Source of the DNA: JASBYZ01 sp029983705
GTDB lineage: Bacteria > Actinomycetota > Coriobacteriia > Coriobacteriales > JAEZZM01
Assembly: GCA_965119715.1 (NCBI GenBank)
Contig: OZ221969.1
Span: 930,001-994,000, forward strand
Length of the DNA stretch: 64,000 nt
Direction: 5' to 3'
The notes below the pieces were generated by a model. That model saw nothing but the letters and a program-made list of their open reading frames with translations, made no database searches and was not told the origin of the DNA. A program made the position numbers and the translations under genes. Below are positions 17,417-26,344 of the stretch, one piece after another; within the stretch, counting starts at the first letter, position 1; every line of letters starts with the position of its first letter.

Positions 17417-18334
17417 ATGCGTATTATTTTTATGGGAACACCCAGTTTTGCAGTTGCAAGTCTTAAAGCACTTCATGAACATCATGAGGTGCTTTGTGCT
17501 GTTACAAGGCCAGATGCCCCCTCAAAGCGCGGTAAAAAGCTCTACCCTTCAGAGGTAAAAGCCTGCGCCTTAGAACTGGGAATCAAAAACATTATTGAAG
17601 CTAAATCACTTAAGTCTCAAGCGATTCAAGATAGACTTGCAAGCCTTAAGCCTGATGCCATTATAGTTGCTGCATACGGGGCAATTTTACCTCAAGCTAT
17701 CTTAGAGCTTGCACCTTGTATTAACGTGCATGCATCGCTTCTTCCACGCTGGAGGGGAGCAGCTCCAATTGAGCGCGCAATTTTAGCGGGCGATAAGGTC
17801 GCGGGCGTATCAATTATGAAGATGGAAGAAGGTCTTGATACCGGAGACTACTGCTACCAAATCTCTACTGAGGTGGGAGATAAATCAGCGGCAGAGCTTG
17901 AAGGTGAGCTTGCTCACTTAGGAGCAGATGCACTTATTAAAAGCTTGGACGCACTTGAGAGTGGCAAGATAAGCTGGACTGCTCAAGATGAGTCTTACGT
18001 CACCTATGCACATAAAATAGATAAGTCTGAGATGATTTTAGATCCATCCATGAGTGTGGAGGAGTTTTTAGCAGTTGTGCAGGCATCGGGGGATTCATAT
18101 CCTGCTAAGCTTAAGGTATTTGATCGCACCATTAGAGTGCTCAAGGCAAAAGCAGAACAAAACTGTGAGCTAGATCAAAGCCAGGCTCAAAAGAGCAAAA
18201 AGACTTTAGTGCTTAGACTTTTAGACGGCTGTGTTTCAATACGAGAAGTAAAGCCTGATGGCAAAAAAGAAATGCCAGTACAGTCATTTATTGCAGGTAT
18301 CCATGAAGAAGAAGGAAGCTGGAGCAGTTTGTGA
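17417..18334 (+). CDS. fmt: Methionyl-tRNA formyltransferase
   Basis: A 305-residue enzyme that formylates initiator Met-tRNA using 10-formyl-tetrahydrofolate. The N-terminal transferase fold carries IFMGTPSFAV at the start and the folate/catalytic motif NVHASLLPRWRGAAP near residue 104. The C-terminal ~100 residues form the tRNA-binding domain. It begins on the base after the def stop and its TGA overlaps the GTG start of the rsmB gene by 4 bp. Confidence 0.95.
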   Translation: MRIIFMGTPSFAVASLKALHEHHEVLCAVTRPDAPSKRGKKLYPSEVKACALELGIKNIIEAKSLKSQAIQDRLASLKPDAIIVAAYGAILPQAILELAPCINVHASLLPRWRGAAPIERAILAGDKVAGVSIMKMEEGLDTGDYCYQISTEVGDKSAAELEGELAHLGADALIKSLDALESGKISWTAQDESYVTYAHKIDKSEMILDPSMSVEEFLAVVQASGDSYPAKLKVFDRTIRVLKAKAEQNCELDQSQAQKSKKTLVLRLLDGCVSIREVKPDGKKEMPVQSFIAGIHEEEGSWSSL

Positions 18335-19674
18335 GTAAGCTATCTCCTGCAAGAGCACTAGCGCTTGACATCTTATCTTACGCTCGAAAAAACGACTCAT
18401 ACGCTAAAGAAGTTTTACATGCCTCAGAGAAATATACGTCACTATCTCCAGAGGATAGAAGCTTTGCATCAAAGCTTGTCTTTGGGGTGAGTTCATCTTA
18501 TGGGGTACTCGATGAATGTATCAATTTTTACCTTTCAAAACCAACTAAGCTTGCTCCTTCTGTGCGAGATGCTTTAAGAATTTCTACTTTTGAGCTTTTG
18601 TATCTTGAAAAAAGCCCGCATGCAGCAGTTTCTCAAGGGGTGGAGCTGGTGCGCTCGGTAGCACACAGGGCATCAGGACTTGCTAATGCGGTACTGAGAA
18701 AAATTGCAGATAACAAAGATAGCTTCTTGTACAGTGGAAAAGACCAAACTGAAATACTTGCTAAACAAAGCGGCTTTAATTATAAGTTTGCAAAGCTGAT
18801 TGTTGACTCAATTGGTGAAGACGCTTGCTCTGATTTAATGCGGGCTCAAACAGAGCCAGCACCCGTGTATGTGTATTTACTTGACGATAAAAAAGTTGAG
18901 ATAGATCAAAATAATCTAGAACCTATAGCAGGCTTAGAGCGTTCATATAAAGTGTTAAATGCATCAGATTTTACGCAGAACTTTGATGAATCCTATGCAG
19001 TGGTTATGGATGCGTCAGCTCAGTATGTATCGCGCATTGCACTTGGCGCGGGTCGCGGCAATATGCTTGAAGTGGGTTCTGGTAGAGGTACAAAATCAAG
19101 TTTGTTTGCAAGCATAATTAAAGATAGGCAGCTTGATTTAGATTTAGTGTGTCTGGAGCAGTTTGCATACAAAAATGAAATTGCAAAAAAGCGCATTGCC
19201 CCACTTACAGATAAACTTCCAAACTTTATAAGTGCTGATGCAACTCAAGATTTAAGTTCAGTACTAAGTCCTGACTTTGATACAGTTTTTATTGACGCCC
19301 CTTGCTCTGGCAGTGGTACTCTGCGCCGCCATCCTGAGCTCGTGTGGAGTACAAATAAAGAAAAGCTTGCCTCGCTACAGGCGCTCCAGTTTAAGATTTT
19401 ATCTAACTGCTCACAATATGTAAAAGCAGGCGGGGAGCTCATATATGCAACCTGCTCTGTCTTACAAGCTGAAAACGAGGAGCTTATCGAGAAGTTTTTA
19501 GCAAGTAAAGCGGGGCAAGACTTTGAGCTTGAATCTGTTTTAGAGCGAGAAGGACTTGAAGAGGCATTTCTAGATGAATTTTCAAAGCATACTCAGGGTT
19601 CCTACTTTAGACATCAGGTGAAAAAGGGTGGTCCTGATGGTCACTTTTGTGCACGCCTGATTAAAAAGCGATAG
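18331..19674 (+). CDS. rsmB: 16S rRNA (cytosine-C5) methyltransferase, RsmB/Sun family
   Basis: A 447-residue protein with an N-terminal NusB-like RNA-binding domain (residues 1-~140) and a C-terminal SAM-dependent methyltransferase. Catalytic motif IV is IDAPCSGSGTLRR near residue 320 and motif VI is the Cys-containing ATCSVLQAE near 372; the SAM-binding loop is LEVGSGRGTKSS near 246. RsmB methylates C967 of 16S rRNA. The start is a GTG overlapping the fmt stop (GTGA), so it is the last gene of the def-fmt-rsmB coupled set. A sequence variant of the related RsmF group cannot be ruled out. Confidence 0.92.
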   Translation: MSKLSPARALALDILSYARKNDSYAKEVLHASEKYTSLSPEDRSFASKLVFGVSSSYGVLDECINFYLSKPTKLAPSVRDALRISTFELLYLEKSPHAAVSQGVELVRSVAHRASGLANAVLRKIADNKDSFLYSGKDQTEILAKQSGFNYKFAKLIVDSIGEDACSDLMRAQTEPAPVYVYLLDDKKVEIDQNNLEPIAGLERSYKVLNASDFTQNFDESYAVVMDASAQYVSRIALGAGRGNMLEVGSGRGTKSSLFASIIKDRQLDLDLVCLEQFAYKNEIAKKRIAPLTDKLPNFISADATQDLSSVLSPDFDTVFIDAPCSGSGTLRRHPELVWSTNKEKLASLQALQFKILSNCSQYVKAGGELIYATCSVLQAENEELIEKFLASKAGQDFELESVLEREGLEEAFLDEFSKHTQGSYFRHQVKKGGPDGHFCARLIKKR

Positions 19675-19721
19675 AATATAAGCTACAGCTCAAATTTAAA
19701 TAGCTTTTAGGAGAGACATAA

Positions 19722-20660
19722 ATGCAAGATAGCATGATTATGGAGTTTATAAGCGTTGCAGAAAAAGCTGCAATTGCTGCAGCTAAGTGGCGCGGTCTTG
19801 GTAAAAAGGACGAGGCCGATCAAGCAGCAGTTGAAGCTATGAGAAATGCTTTTTCTGAAATCAATTTTTCAGGCAGGGTAGTAATTGGCGAGGGTGAGCG
19901 CGATGAAGCGCCTATGCTCTTTATTGGAGAAGAAGTTGGTAAGGGCGGTGTTGAACTCGACATTGCTGTTGACCCACTAGAGGGTACCAACCTCTGCGCA
20001 TATAACCAAGCAAATGCACTTACAACCTTAGCATTAGCTCCTAAAGGTTCACTGTTATTTGCACCTGATACCTATATGAGAAAGATTGCTGCAGGTCCTG
20101 CTCTTAAAGGCAAAATTCATATTGATAAATCTGTTAAAGAAAATCTTGATCTTGTAGCTGAGGCTCTCCATAAGCCCGTAAGTGAAGTTACGGTTTGTGT
20201 GCTTGAGCGCGAAAGACATGAAAAACTTATCGCAGAGATTAGAGAGGCGGGCGCTCGCGTTAGATTAATTTCTGACGGTGATGTATACGGCGCTATTGCT
20301 ACAGCACTTCCTGGTACTGGCATTGATTTATACATAGGTACTGGAGGTGCTCCAGAAGGGGTCTTGGCGTGCACGGGTCTTAAGGCTATTGGCGGAGAAT
20401 TTATGGGCCGTTTTGAGTTTAGAAACGATTCAGAAATTGAGCGCGCAAAGAAAACCTCAGGCGTAGACCTTGATGGCGTTCTTGATATGGATACCCTTGT
20501 TAAGAGCGATGAGGCCTTCTTTGTAGCATGCGGCGTTACTCACGGTGAGCTAGTAAATGGGGTTAGACGTGTACATGGAAAGCTTGCAACTAACTCTGTT
20601 GTTATGAACGCCGCTGATCACACGGTGAGATATATTAAAACAATTCATCAGGACAAATAA
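19722..20660 (+). CDS. glpX: Class II fructose-1,6-bisphosphatase
   Basis: A 312-residue enzyme of the GlpX family, which hydrolyses fructose 1,6-bisphosphate in gluconeogenesis. Metal and phosphate motifs are clear: GEGERDEAPMLFIGEEVG (near residue 55), AVDPLEGTNLCAYNQA (near 83) and GTGGAPEGVLACTGLK (near 206). AGGAGAG precedes the ATG. It follows rsmB by 47 bp and may be read from the same transcript or from its own promoter. A hairpin lies just after the stop. Confidence 0.96.
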   Translation: MQDSMIMEFISVAEKAAIAAAKWRGLGKKDEADQAAVEAMRNAFSEINFSGRVVIGEGERDEAPMLFIGEEVGKGGVELDIAVDPLEGTNLCAYNQANALTTLALAPKGSLLFAPDTYMRKIAAGPALKGKIHIDKSVKENLDLVAEALHKPVSEVTVCVLERERHEKLIAEIREAGARVRLISDGDVYGAIATALPGTGIDLYIGTGGAPEGVLACTGLKAIGGEFMGRFEFRNDSEIERAKKTSGVDLDGVLDMDTLVKSDEAFFVACGVTHGELVNGVRRVHGKLATNSVVMNAADHTVRYIKTIHQDK

Positions 20661-20674
20661 TTTCTTAACTGTTT

Positions 20675-20705
20675 ATCCCACTATGTTTATTAAGCGTAGT
20701 GGGAT
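20675..20705 (+). terminator. Hairpin after glpX, probable transcription end
   Basis: ATCCCACTA (20675-20683) is perfectly complementary to TAGTGGGAT (20697-20705) around a 13-base loop. The following bases are only moderately T-rich, so efficiency is uncertain. Confidence 0.5.
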
Positions 20706-20852
20706 ATCTCTATAGGCGATATATAAACAAATTAAATCAAATTAAATCAAAAAATAATACTTCAATTATTAATTAACAATCCTGAAACAATGCCATATTC
20801 TATCGAGAGTATACTTTAACTAAAGTTTTATGTTCAGATTAAGGAGTTTGTT

Positions 20853-21371
20853 ATGAATATAAAAACTTTGTTCGTTGCATTAGCAGTATTCTTATTTTTA
20901 TCAACTCCACAATTAGCGCAAGCAAGCCAATATGATAGCAGCAGATTGGCCGATATAACTACAGAACAGGCAGCTTCAATCTTTTCCAATCAACTTCCAG
21001 AATTAAGGAGCACGAGTGACGAAGCATTTACTTTATTTATGTATAAGTATGGTTATGATCGTTTGAAACCAAGGCATAAGAGTAATAAAACAAGAATTTA
21101 TATGAACGTCCCCGTTGCAGAATTAACAAATTTTCATATTGATTTATATGTAGAAGGCGCACATAGTATAGATGGTCCATGGGGTAATGATTGTAATGTA
21201 CAAGGTCCTCGTAGATTAGTCGCAGGAGCTCATAGTATTCCTAATAATGTTAGAGAGTATGGATATTCATACTGTACAGTACTAGGTATATCAAGCGAAA
21301 AAGATGGCTATGCTGCAGGAGCATGGAGTCCAGATAGTAAATATCAATACTCAGTTATGCCTCTTATATAA
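20853..21371 (+). CDS. Small secreted protein of unknown family, first gene of an exporter cluster
   Basis: I do not recognise the family. The 172-residue product has a clean Sec signal peptide (FVALAVFLFLSTPQLAQAS, cleavage likely near residue 25) and a mature part of ~147 residues with only two Cys (DCNVQGP and YSYCTVLG), which could form a disulfide, and many Tyr, Ser and Gly. It is followed on the same strand by a one-pass membrane protein, two ABC permeases, an ABC ATPase and another one-pass protein. That order resembles secreted-bacteriocin or peptide-toxin loci with their own export or immunity, but the function is inference only. AAGGAG precedes the ATG. The region is visibly more AT-rich than its neighbours. 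Confidence 0.7.
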   Translation: MNIKTLFVALAVFLFLSTPQLAQASQYDSSRLADITTEQAASIFSNQLPELRSTSDEAFTLFMYKYGYDRLKPRHKSNKTRIYMNVPVAELTNFHIDLYVEGAHSIDGPWGNDCNVQGPRRLVAGAHSIPNNVREYGYSYCTVLGISSEKDGYAAGAWSPDSKYQYSVMPLI

Positions 21372-21386
21372 TTTTTAGCTTTATAC

Positions 21387-22043
21387 ATGTTAAAAAAGAA
21401 GGAACATAAACAGTTAATAGTTGTAATTCTATGTGGTCTATTTATTTTTAGTGTATATATAGTTTATAAAAATATACAAATAAATAATTACGAAGTATTA
21501 ACAGCCTCAGAGAAAAACGCAAGGAATCAAGTAGTCAAGATAGGCGAGCAGTTAGTCCTAAACTCTGCAGAAGATTTGAATGATATTAATAACGGCTATA
21601 CTGCTCGCTTTGATTTTCGAGGTCAAGTAAAAGTTAAAGTTATAGATGCTTATCTTTATAAAAATCTAGATGCATATCCTCACCATCTAGATTTATTAGA
21701 GCCTACTGTAGGCAATAATCAATATTTAGTATTAAATATTGAGTTTACTAATGATAATGCTAAACCTATAGTTTATAATATGTTTTCAGCATCACTGTTT
21801 AAACTAAGAGAAAGTGCGCGACAAGAATACAGTCCAATTGCCCTTAGTGTTCCGCGCGTAACTCAAGATCCAAAAAAATTCTTTTTCTTTCCTGTAGATA
21901 TAGGTAAAACATAAATCTTAACTTTTGTATACGAAGTCTCAACAGTAAATAATGATACGTACCATATTGAAATAGGAACAAATAGTTCAGTAAAAGAAAA
22001 ATATGTAATAGAAATTCCATTCAATGAAATAAAACTAGAGTAA
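21387..22043 (+). pseudogene. One-pass membrane protein of the exporter cluster, interrupted by an in-frame TAA
   Basis: The product has an N-terminal membrane anchor (QLIVVILCGLFIFSVYIVY) and an extracytoplasmic part of ~190 residues. A TAA at 21912-21914 stops the frame after VDIGKT, but the same frame continues without a break for 42 more codons (beginning ILTFVYEVSTVN) to a second TAA at 22041-22043, four bases before the next gene. The downstream piece has the same composition and ends at the right place, so this looks like a recent nonsense mutation; CAA to TAA would do it. The family is not recognised. The protein at 24355 has a similar plan (anchor plus a beta-rich domain with an EFRND/EFTND segment), so the two may be paralogues. 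Confidence 0.65.
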
Positions 22044-22047
22044 AAAT

Positions 22048-22899
22048 ATGTGTAAATTAATTGCAATAGAAATTCATAAAAATTTTACAAATTTATATGT
22101 TTACCTATCTATATTGATTTTACTAGTTTTATCAATTTTTAGTGCATATGTAGATATTAGTAGGATTCTGTATGGTTTTGAGCAGGTTTTAGATTCAAGA
22201 GGATCCTATGTTAGTTATTCCTTGTTTTCATCTTTTGGCGCAACTATGGTTACTGACTTCTACACCCTTCCAGTTATGCTATTTTATTTAATTCTACCTC
22301 TAGCCTGCGCTTTTCCTTTTGGTACCAGCATTAATGAGGAAAAAATTAATGGACATATTTTTTCAAGCTAATATACGCATTAATAAAAAAGAATATATTG
22401 TATCGAAGCAAATAAGCACAGCTATTACTGCGTTTATAATAGTAGCAGTTCCCATGTTGATAAACATTACTATTTGTTTGTGCTTTTTGCCTTCATATCT
22501 ACCCGATGTAGAGTCTAACACTGCTTATGGAGTCTTTTCCTTTAACCTATTTTCATTTGTATTTTATAATTATCCCATACTATATTTTTTTATATATAAT
22601 GCTTACTGGTTTATTTGCTGCAGTTTGGGCATGTTTTATTCAGAGCTTGAATATATTCACGAGAAGTAGAGTTTTTCAAATTATAATTCCATATATTTGT
22701 TTACATATTCTTAATTTTTTAAACAAAAAATATTTTATTTAGAGTTTTCCTCTTTGAAATTACTCCATTTGGATTTTTGCGTGGTTCTGGTGATGAATTT
22801 CCAGTAAGTGGGTTTGCCATAATTGTATTCTTTTTAATAATTATTTTTTTAACTTTACTTTTTAGCTGGAAATTTAAAAATGAGGATCTTATAAAATGA
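22048..22899 (+). pseudogene. ABC-2 type permease 1, broken by three single-base frameshifts
   Basis: The locus encodes a membrane protein of about 284 residues if read through. Coding passes from the first frame to the second near the T6 run at ~22359, to the third near the T7 run at ~22586 and back to the first near the A6 run at ~22726. Removing one base from each run restores one continuous protein that begins MCKLIAIEIHKNF and ends SWKFKNEDLIK. Its TGA overlaps the ATG of the next permease. About six hydrophobic segments and an EEKINGHIF motif after the second suggest an ABC-2 exporter subunit. The lesions could be true decay, phase variation at homopolymers or sequencing errors. Confidence 0.65.
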
Positions 22900-23741
22900 T
22901 ATTAAGACTGGTTAAAATAAATATAAAACAGTCTCTTCGTGATTTTATTGCATTACTAATAATTATTTCTATTATGATATTTATTAGTTGTCTTAGTTTA
23001 TTTTTGACTAATGAAGTATCGCAATATGTTCAGGTAATAAGCTTTGGGGATTATTTTTACAACTTGTTTTATGGTATGAGAGTATATAAGTATAATCCTT
23101 ATAATCCATTTATTTTTCCAGCTTTATGGCTAATAGTTATATTTTCATTGCTTTACATCCCTTTACACTGTTTCAGTATTAGTAGAACTGCTTTGCCGAT
23201 ACTTATTCTAATTTACTCTCATAGTAGATATACATATGCAACCGCCCACGTGATTACTGCATTTGTACATTTAATAATTAGTTATGCCGTGATTATTTTA
23301 ACGATTATGGTTTTTACTTTAACTACTGGTGGTGAATTAGATGCTTTTACAACAGAACTTGCCAATTATACATTTGTTTACAATATTCCTTATCACGATA
23401 GAGCCTGTATAAGCTTACTGCCATATATAGTTGCTGTTCCAATACTTTTAATGCCATATATTTTAATTGAGCTTGGCTTAACTGAGCTAAAAAATATCCA
23501 TCTGGGATTTCTAAGTAATGTAGTCATATTATTTTCAACGACTTATTTTTGTGAACCTTACTTAATAGGCAACTATCTTATGCTAAACCGTTTTGAATCA
23601 TTTAAAGATCAAAATTTATCTCTAGAAATTGGGTTGCTAATTTCTATAGTTTTAATTGTAGTTATTTTCTTACTAACCTTATTCTTTTTTGAACACAAAG
23701 ATATATATACAGATATTAAGGAAAATCATGGAAGTTCTTAA
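22896..23741 (+). CDS. ABC-2 type permease 2 of the exporter cluster
   Basis: A 281-residue membrane protein with about six hydrophobic segments and no recognisable soluble domain. It overlaps the broken permease before it (ATGA) and the ATPase after it by 14 bp, so the three form one ABC exporter transcription unit. The frame is intact, unlike its partners. It does not resemble an importer permease, as no EAA-loop consensus is visible. The likely role is the second half of the transmembrane channel that exports or detoxifies the small secreted protein at the head of the cluster; this is inferred from context. Confidence 0.7.
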   Translation: MILRLVKINIKQSLRDFIALLIIISIMIFISCLSLFLTNEVSQYVQVISFGDYFYNLFYGMRVYKYNPYNPFIFPALWLIVIFSLLYIPLHCFSISRTALPILILIYSHSRYTYATAHVITAFVHLIISYAVIILTIMVFTLTTGGELDAFTTELANYTFVYNIPYHDRACISLLPYIVAVPILLMPYILIELGLTELKNIHLGFLSNVVILFSTTYFCEPYLIGNYLMLNRFESFKDQNLSLEIGLLISIVLIVVIFLLTLFFFEHKDIYTDIKENHGSS

Positions 23742-24365
23742 AGCGAAAAATATTAATAAAAGTATTAAAAATATACCAGTTATTCGTGATGTTTCTCTTA
23801 ACTTATATTCAGGTTTAGTAACTGGGCTAAAAGGTATTAATGGTTCAGGAAAAACAATGATTATGCGAGCACTTACTGGTTTAATTAGCATTGATTCAGG
23901 TGAGATCTTTTATAAAAACCTAAAAATTGGAAGAGATATTGATTTTCCTACTTCTTTGGGACTTCTTCTTGAGAACCCATCTTTCTTTGATAGGTACACA
24001 GGATTTCAGAATTTATCATTATTATTGGAGATTGAAAAAGAGATTAATAAAGGTTTAATAGTTGAAGCTCTTCAAAGGGTGGGTCTTAACCCAAATGATA
24101 AAAGGAAGTATCGACAATATTCACTTGGAATGAAACAGCGATTAGGGATAGCTGCTGCAATTCAATCAAAACCTGAATTAATTATATTAGATGAGCCGTT
24201 TAATAGCTTAGATGAAGAAGGCGTCCAACAAATCAAGAAAATAATAAAAGAAGAGTCTCAGAGAGGGCAGCTATATTAATTAGCTGTCACGACTCTAGTT
24301 TATATTCTGATATTGTTGATAATTCATACCTTGTAACAGAAGGGAGGATAATAATTGAAGATTAG
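23728..24365 (+). pseudogene. ABC exporter ATPase, C-terminus shifted out of frame
   Basis: From the ATG at 23728 (AAGGAA upstream) the product shows Walker A GINGSGKT near residue 37, the signature YSLGMKQRLGIA near 135 and Walker B LIILDEPFNSLDEEG near 155. The frame then hits TAA at 24277-24279, right after ESQRGQLY. Restoring one G in the GGG run near 24266 gives a normal ending, with the switch-region ILISCHDSS and the terminal LVTEGRIIIED, and a stop at 24363-24365. The H-loop His is therefore lost in the shifted product. The gene is the ATPase of the adjoining ABC-2 permeases. Confidence 0.7.
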
Positions 24366-24981
24366 ACCAGCGCTTAAATTTCCCCTAATAATCTTCTTGG
24401 TTATTATCATCGTTATAACTGTATCAAAAATATTTTTGGTTAATTACTTCGCTCCACAGGAAATTGTTGAGCACTATCCAATGGGACAGTGGGTGGAATT
24501 AAACGGAGCATATACTGATGTTCCAGAAGAGTATACTCAAGGATATTTTGTAAGAGTCAATAATGCTGAAAAACTATCGGTTAATGAATATATAAATAAA
24601 TACAACCGCCAAAAACTTGAGCAGCATATCTTTTCAGATGCTAAAAATATTATATGTATAAGCATTGAATTTAGAAATGATAATAAAAATCAGACTGTAG
24701 GTGGTATTTCTTTTTTCAACTATATTCTTATCCCTGAAAGAAAAAATGAATACTTTCGCTGGTCAGCAGACTTATGGCAATATCATCAGGCTGGTTTACA
24801 AGATCATCCCTTTGGTTTTTCTGTAAGAAATAATTTAAGTCAGATTTTTGTCGTACCTTATACCTATAACGAACGTACATACAGAAGTTTTAGTGATTTA
24901 CCGCCGATTGAAGATAAAAAATTTTATCTACTTGTTTCTAATGCTCCTCAAAAGAAATATATAGACATAATTACTAGTTAA
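24355..24981 (+). CDS. One-pass membrane protein of unknown function, last gene of the exporter cluster
   Basis: A 208-residue protein with a TTG start at 24355; GGGAGG lies at 24342-24347 and the start overlaps the true end of the ATPase gene by 11 bp. Residues ~9-30 (FPLIIFLVIIIVITVSKIFL) form a membrane anchor; the rest is a hydrophilic, aromatic-rich extracytoplasmic domain. It resembles the interrupted protein at 21387 in layout and in a short ISIEFRNDN-like strand, so an immunity or accessory role in pairs is possible. I do not recognise a named family. The frame is intact. Confidence 0.6.
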   Translation: MKIRPALKFPLIIFLVIIIVITVSKIFLVNYFAPQEIVEHYPMGQWVELNGAYTDVPEEYTQGYFVRVNNAEKLSVNEYINKYNRQKLEQHIFSDAKNIICISIEFRNDNKNQTVGGISFFNYILIPERKNEYFRWSADLWQYHQAGLQDHPFGFSVRNNLSQIFVVPYTYNERTYRSFSDLPPIEDKKFYLLVSNAPQKKYIDIITS

Positions 24982-25042
24982 ATGCACCTTAATAATTGCT
25001 ACAATAATATTAGCTATCATACTAGTACATGGAACAAGACAG

Positions 25043-26206
25043 GTGTTCGATCGAAATAAGATTTTTTCTGAAAAGACAGTTTTACATAGCATAGGTATTT
25101 TAAGTTTTGGCCTTAGTTTGCTCTTTATTGTGTTGATGTGCCTTAATGCACCAGATTTAATTAAGCAGATGCTTTACGAGGCGCAAACTATACAGTCACA
25201 TACGAGCTCTGTAATTTTTGCCATTAAGTCTCTTTCTGAATTAGCCATAGTTATTGGCGCACTTGTTTTAGGTATTCGTCTTTTGCGCTCTAAGAGAAGA
25301 AATGCTGCAATACAGTGCTACATTTTAGTCGCACATATAGCGGTCTCAATGCTTTGCCAAATTATGCTTTATGGTGCGAGCTTCTCTAATATTTTGCAAA
25401 TTGCATCCCTTGTCATATTGCTTGCATTTTCAACCTATCTTGACCCAAATCTTCAAGAAGAGCGTCGTGTGCAGCGCTCACTATATGATCTTGAGGCTAA
25501 AAGCGAGGCTGAGCTTGGGGAGATGCAGGGTAGAGATTTGAGTGGTGAGGGATACATTGCGCTTAACTTCTTTAACGCGTTTTGGATTTTTCTTATCTGT
25601 TCATTTTTAGGCTTATGTTTAGAACTGGGCTATCAGTATGCCTTGCACGGTACCTATATGAGCAGAGCCGGGATGCTCTTTGGTCCCTTTTCTCCCATCT
25701 ATGGTTTTGGCGGACTTCTCTTAACAATGGTGCTCAATAAACAGTATCGAAAAAATCCTTTAGTTATATTTTTAATCTCAGCCCTTGTGGGCGGAGGCTT
25801 TGAATATTTTGTCTCCTTCTTTTTGGAATACACTTTTGGAATTGTGGCGTGGGATTACTCTGACGATTTTCTAAACATCAACGGAAGAACCAATGCTTAC
25901 TACATGGTCTTGTGGGGGCTACTTGGTCTGGTGTGGATTAAGCTTTTGATCCCATATATTTTAAAATTAATAAACAAGATTAATTGGAGATGGCGCTATA
26001 CCCTTACAACTGTTGCTTTTATAGCTATGCTTATAAATGGTGCCATGACCCTTATGTCATTTGATTTTTGGTATGAGAGACAGTCTGGAAGTGAACCTCA
26101 AACTGCGGTAGAAATATTCTTTAACAGGCATTTTGGCGATGAGTACATGGCTGAGCGTTTTGAAACGATGCAAGTACACGGAAAACCTAATTCAAGAATC
26201 TCTTAA
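25043..26206 (+). CDS. CmpB-family membrane protein (putative ABC transporter permease family)
   Basis: A 387-residue protein with about nine membrane segments. The N-terminal ~130 residues hold four helices. The C-terminal half matches the pattern of the CmpB-type 'putative ABC transporter permease' family: FLGLCLELGYQY, GMLFGPFSPIYGFGG, then GGGFEYFVSFFLEYTFG and WDYSDDFLNINGR. No ATPase is adjacent and the actual transport role of this family is unproven. The start is taken as GTG at 25043, but no strong ribosome site is seen. The frame stays open for ~24 hydrophobic codons upstream (including LIIATIILAIILVHG), so the true N-terminus or a lost upstream segment is unsettled. Confidence 0.75.
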   Translation: MFDRNKIFSEKTVLHSIGILSFGLSLLFIVLMCLNAPDLIKQMLYEAQTIQSHTSSVIFAIKSLSELAIVIGALVLGIRLLRSKRRNAAIQCYILVAHIAVSMLCQIMLYGASFSNILQIASLVILLAFSTYLDPNLQEERRVQRSLYDLEAKSEAELGEMQGRDLSGEGYIALNFFNAFWIFLICSFLGLCLELGYQYALHGTYMSRAGMLFGPFSPIYGFGGLLLTMVLNKQYRKNPLVIFLISALVGGGFEYFVSFFLEYTFGIVAWDYSDDFLNINGRTNAYYMVLWGLLGLVWIKLLIPYILKLINKINWRWRYTLTTVAFIAMLINGAMTLMSFDFWYERQSGSEPQTAVEIFFNRHFGDEYMAERFETMQVHGKPNSRIS

Positions 26207-26344
26207 TTTCTAAAAAATTTAACAAAAGAAAAATTTTATACAAATTCTGTATTTATATTTATTTTAGTAATTGTAAGGAATATAGTGAATTCGGCATTAT
26301 GCTATCGGAGAGGTAGCATTTAAAACTCGAAAAAGGGAGCAAAG

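Noticed and set aside
20660..20852. Riboswitch or small RNA between glpX and the secreted-protein gene
   Set aside because: Only the post-glpX hairpin and a TATACT without a good -35 were seen; no conserved RNA motif.
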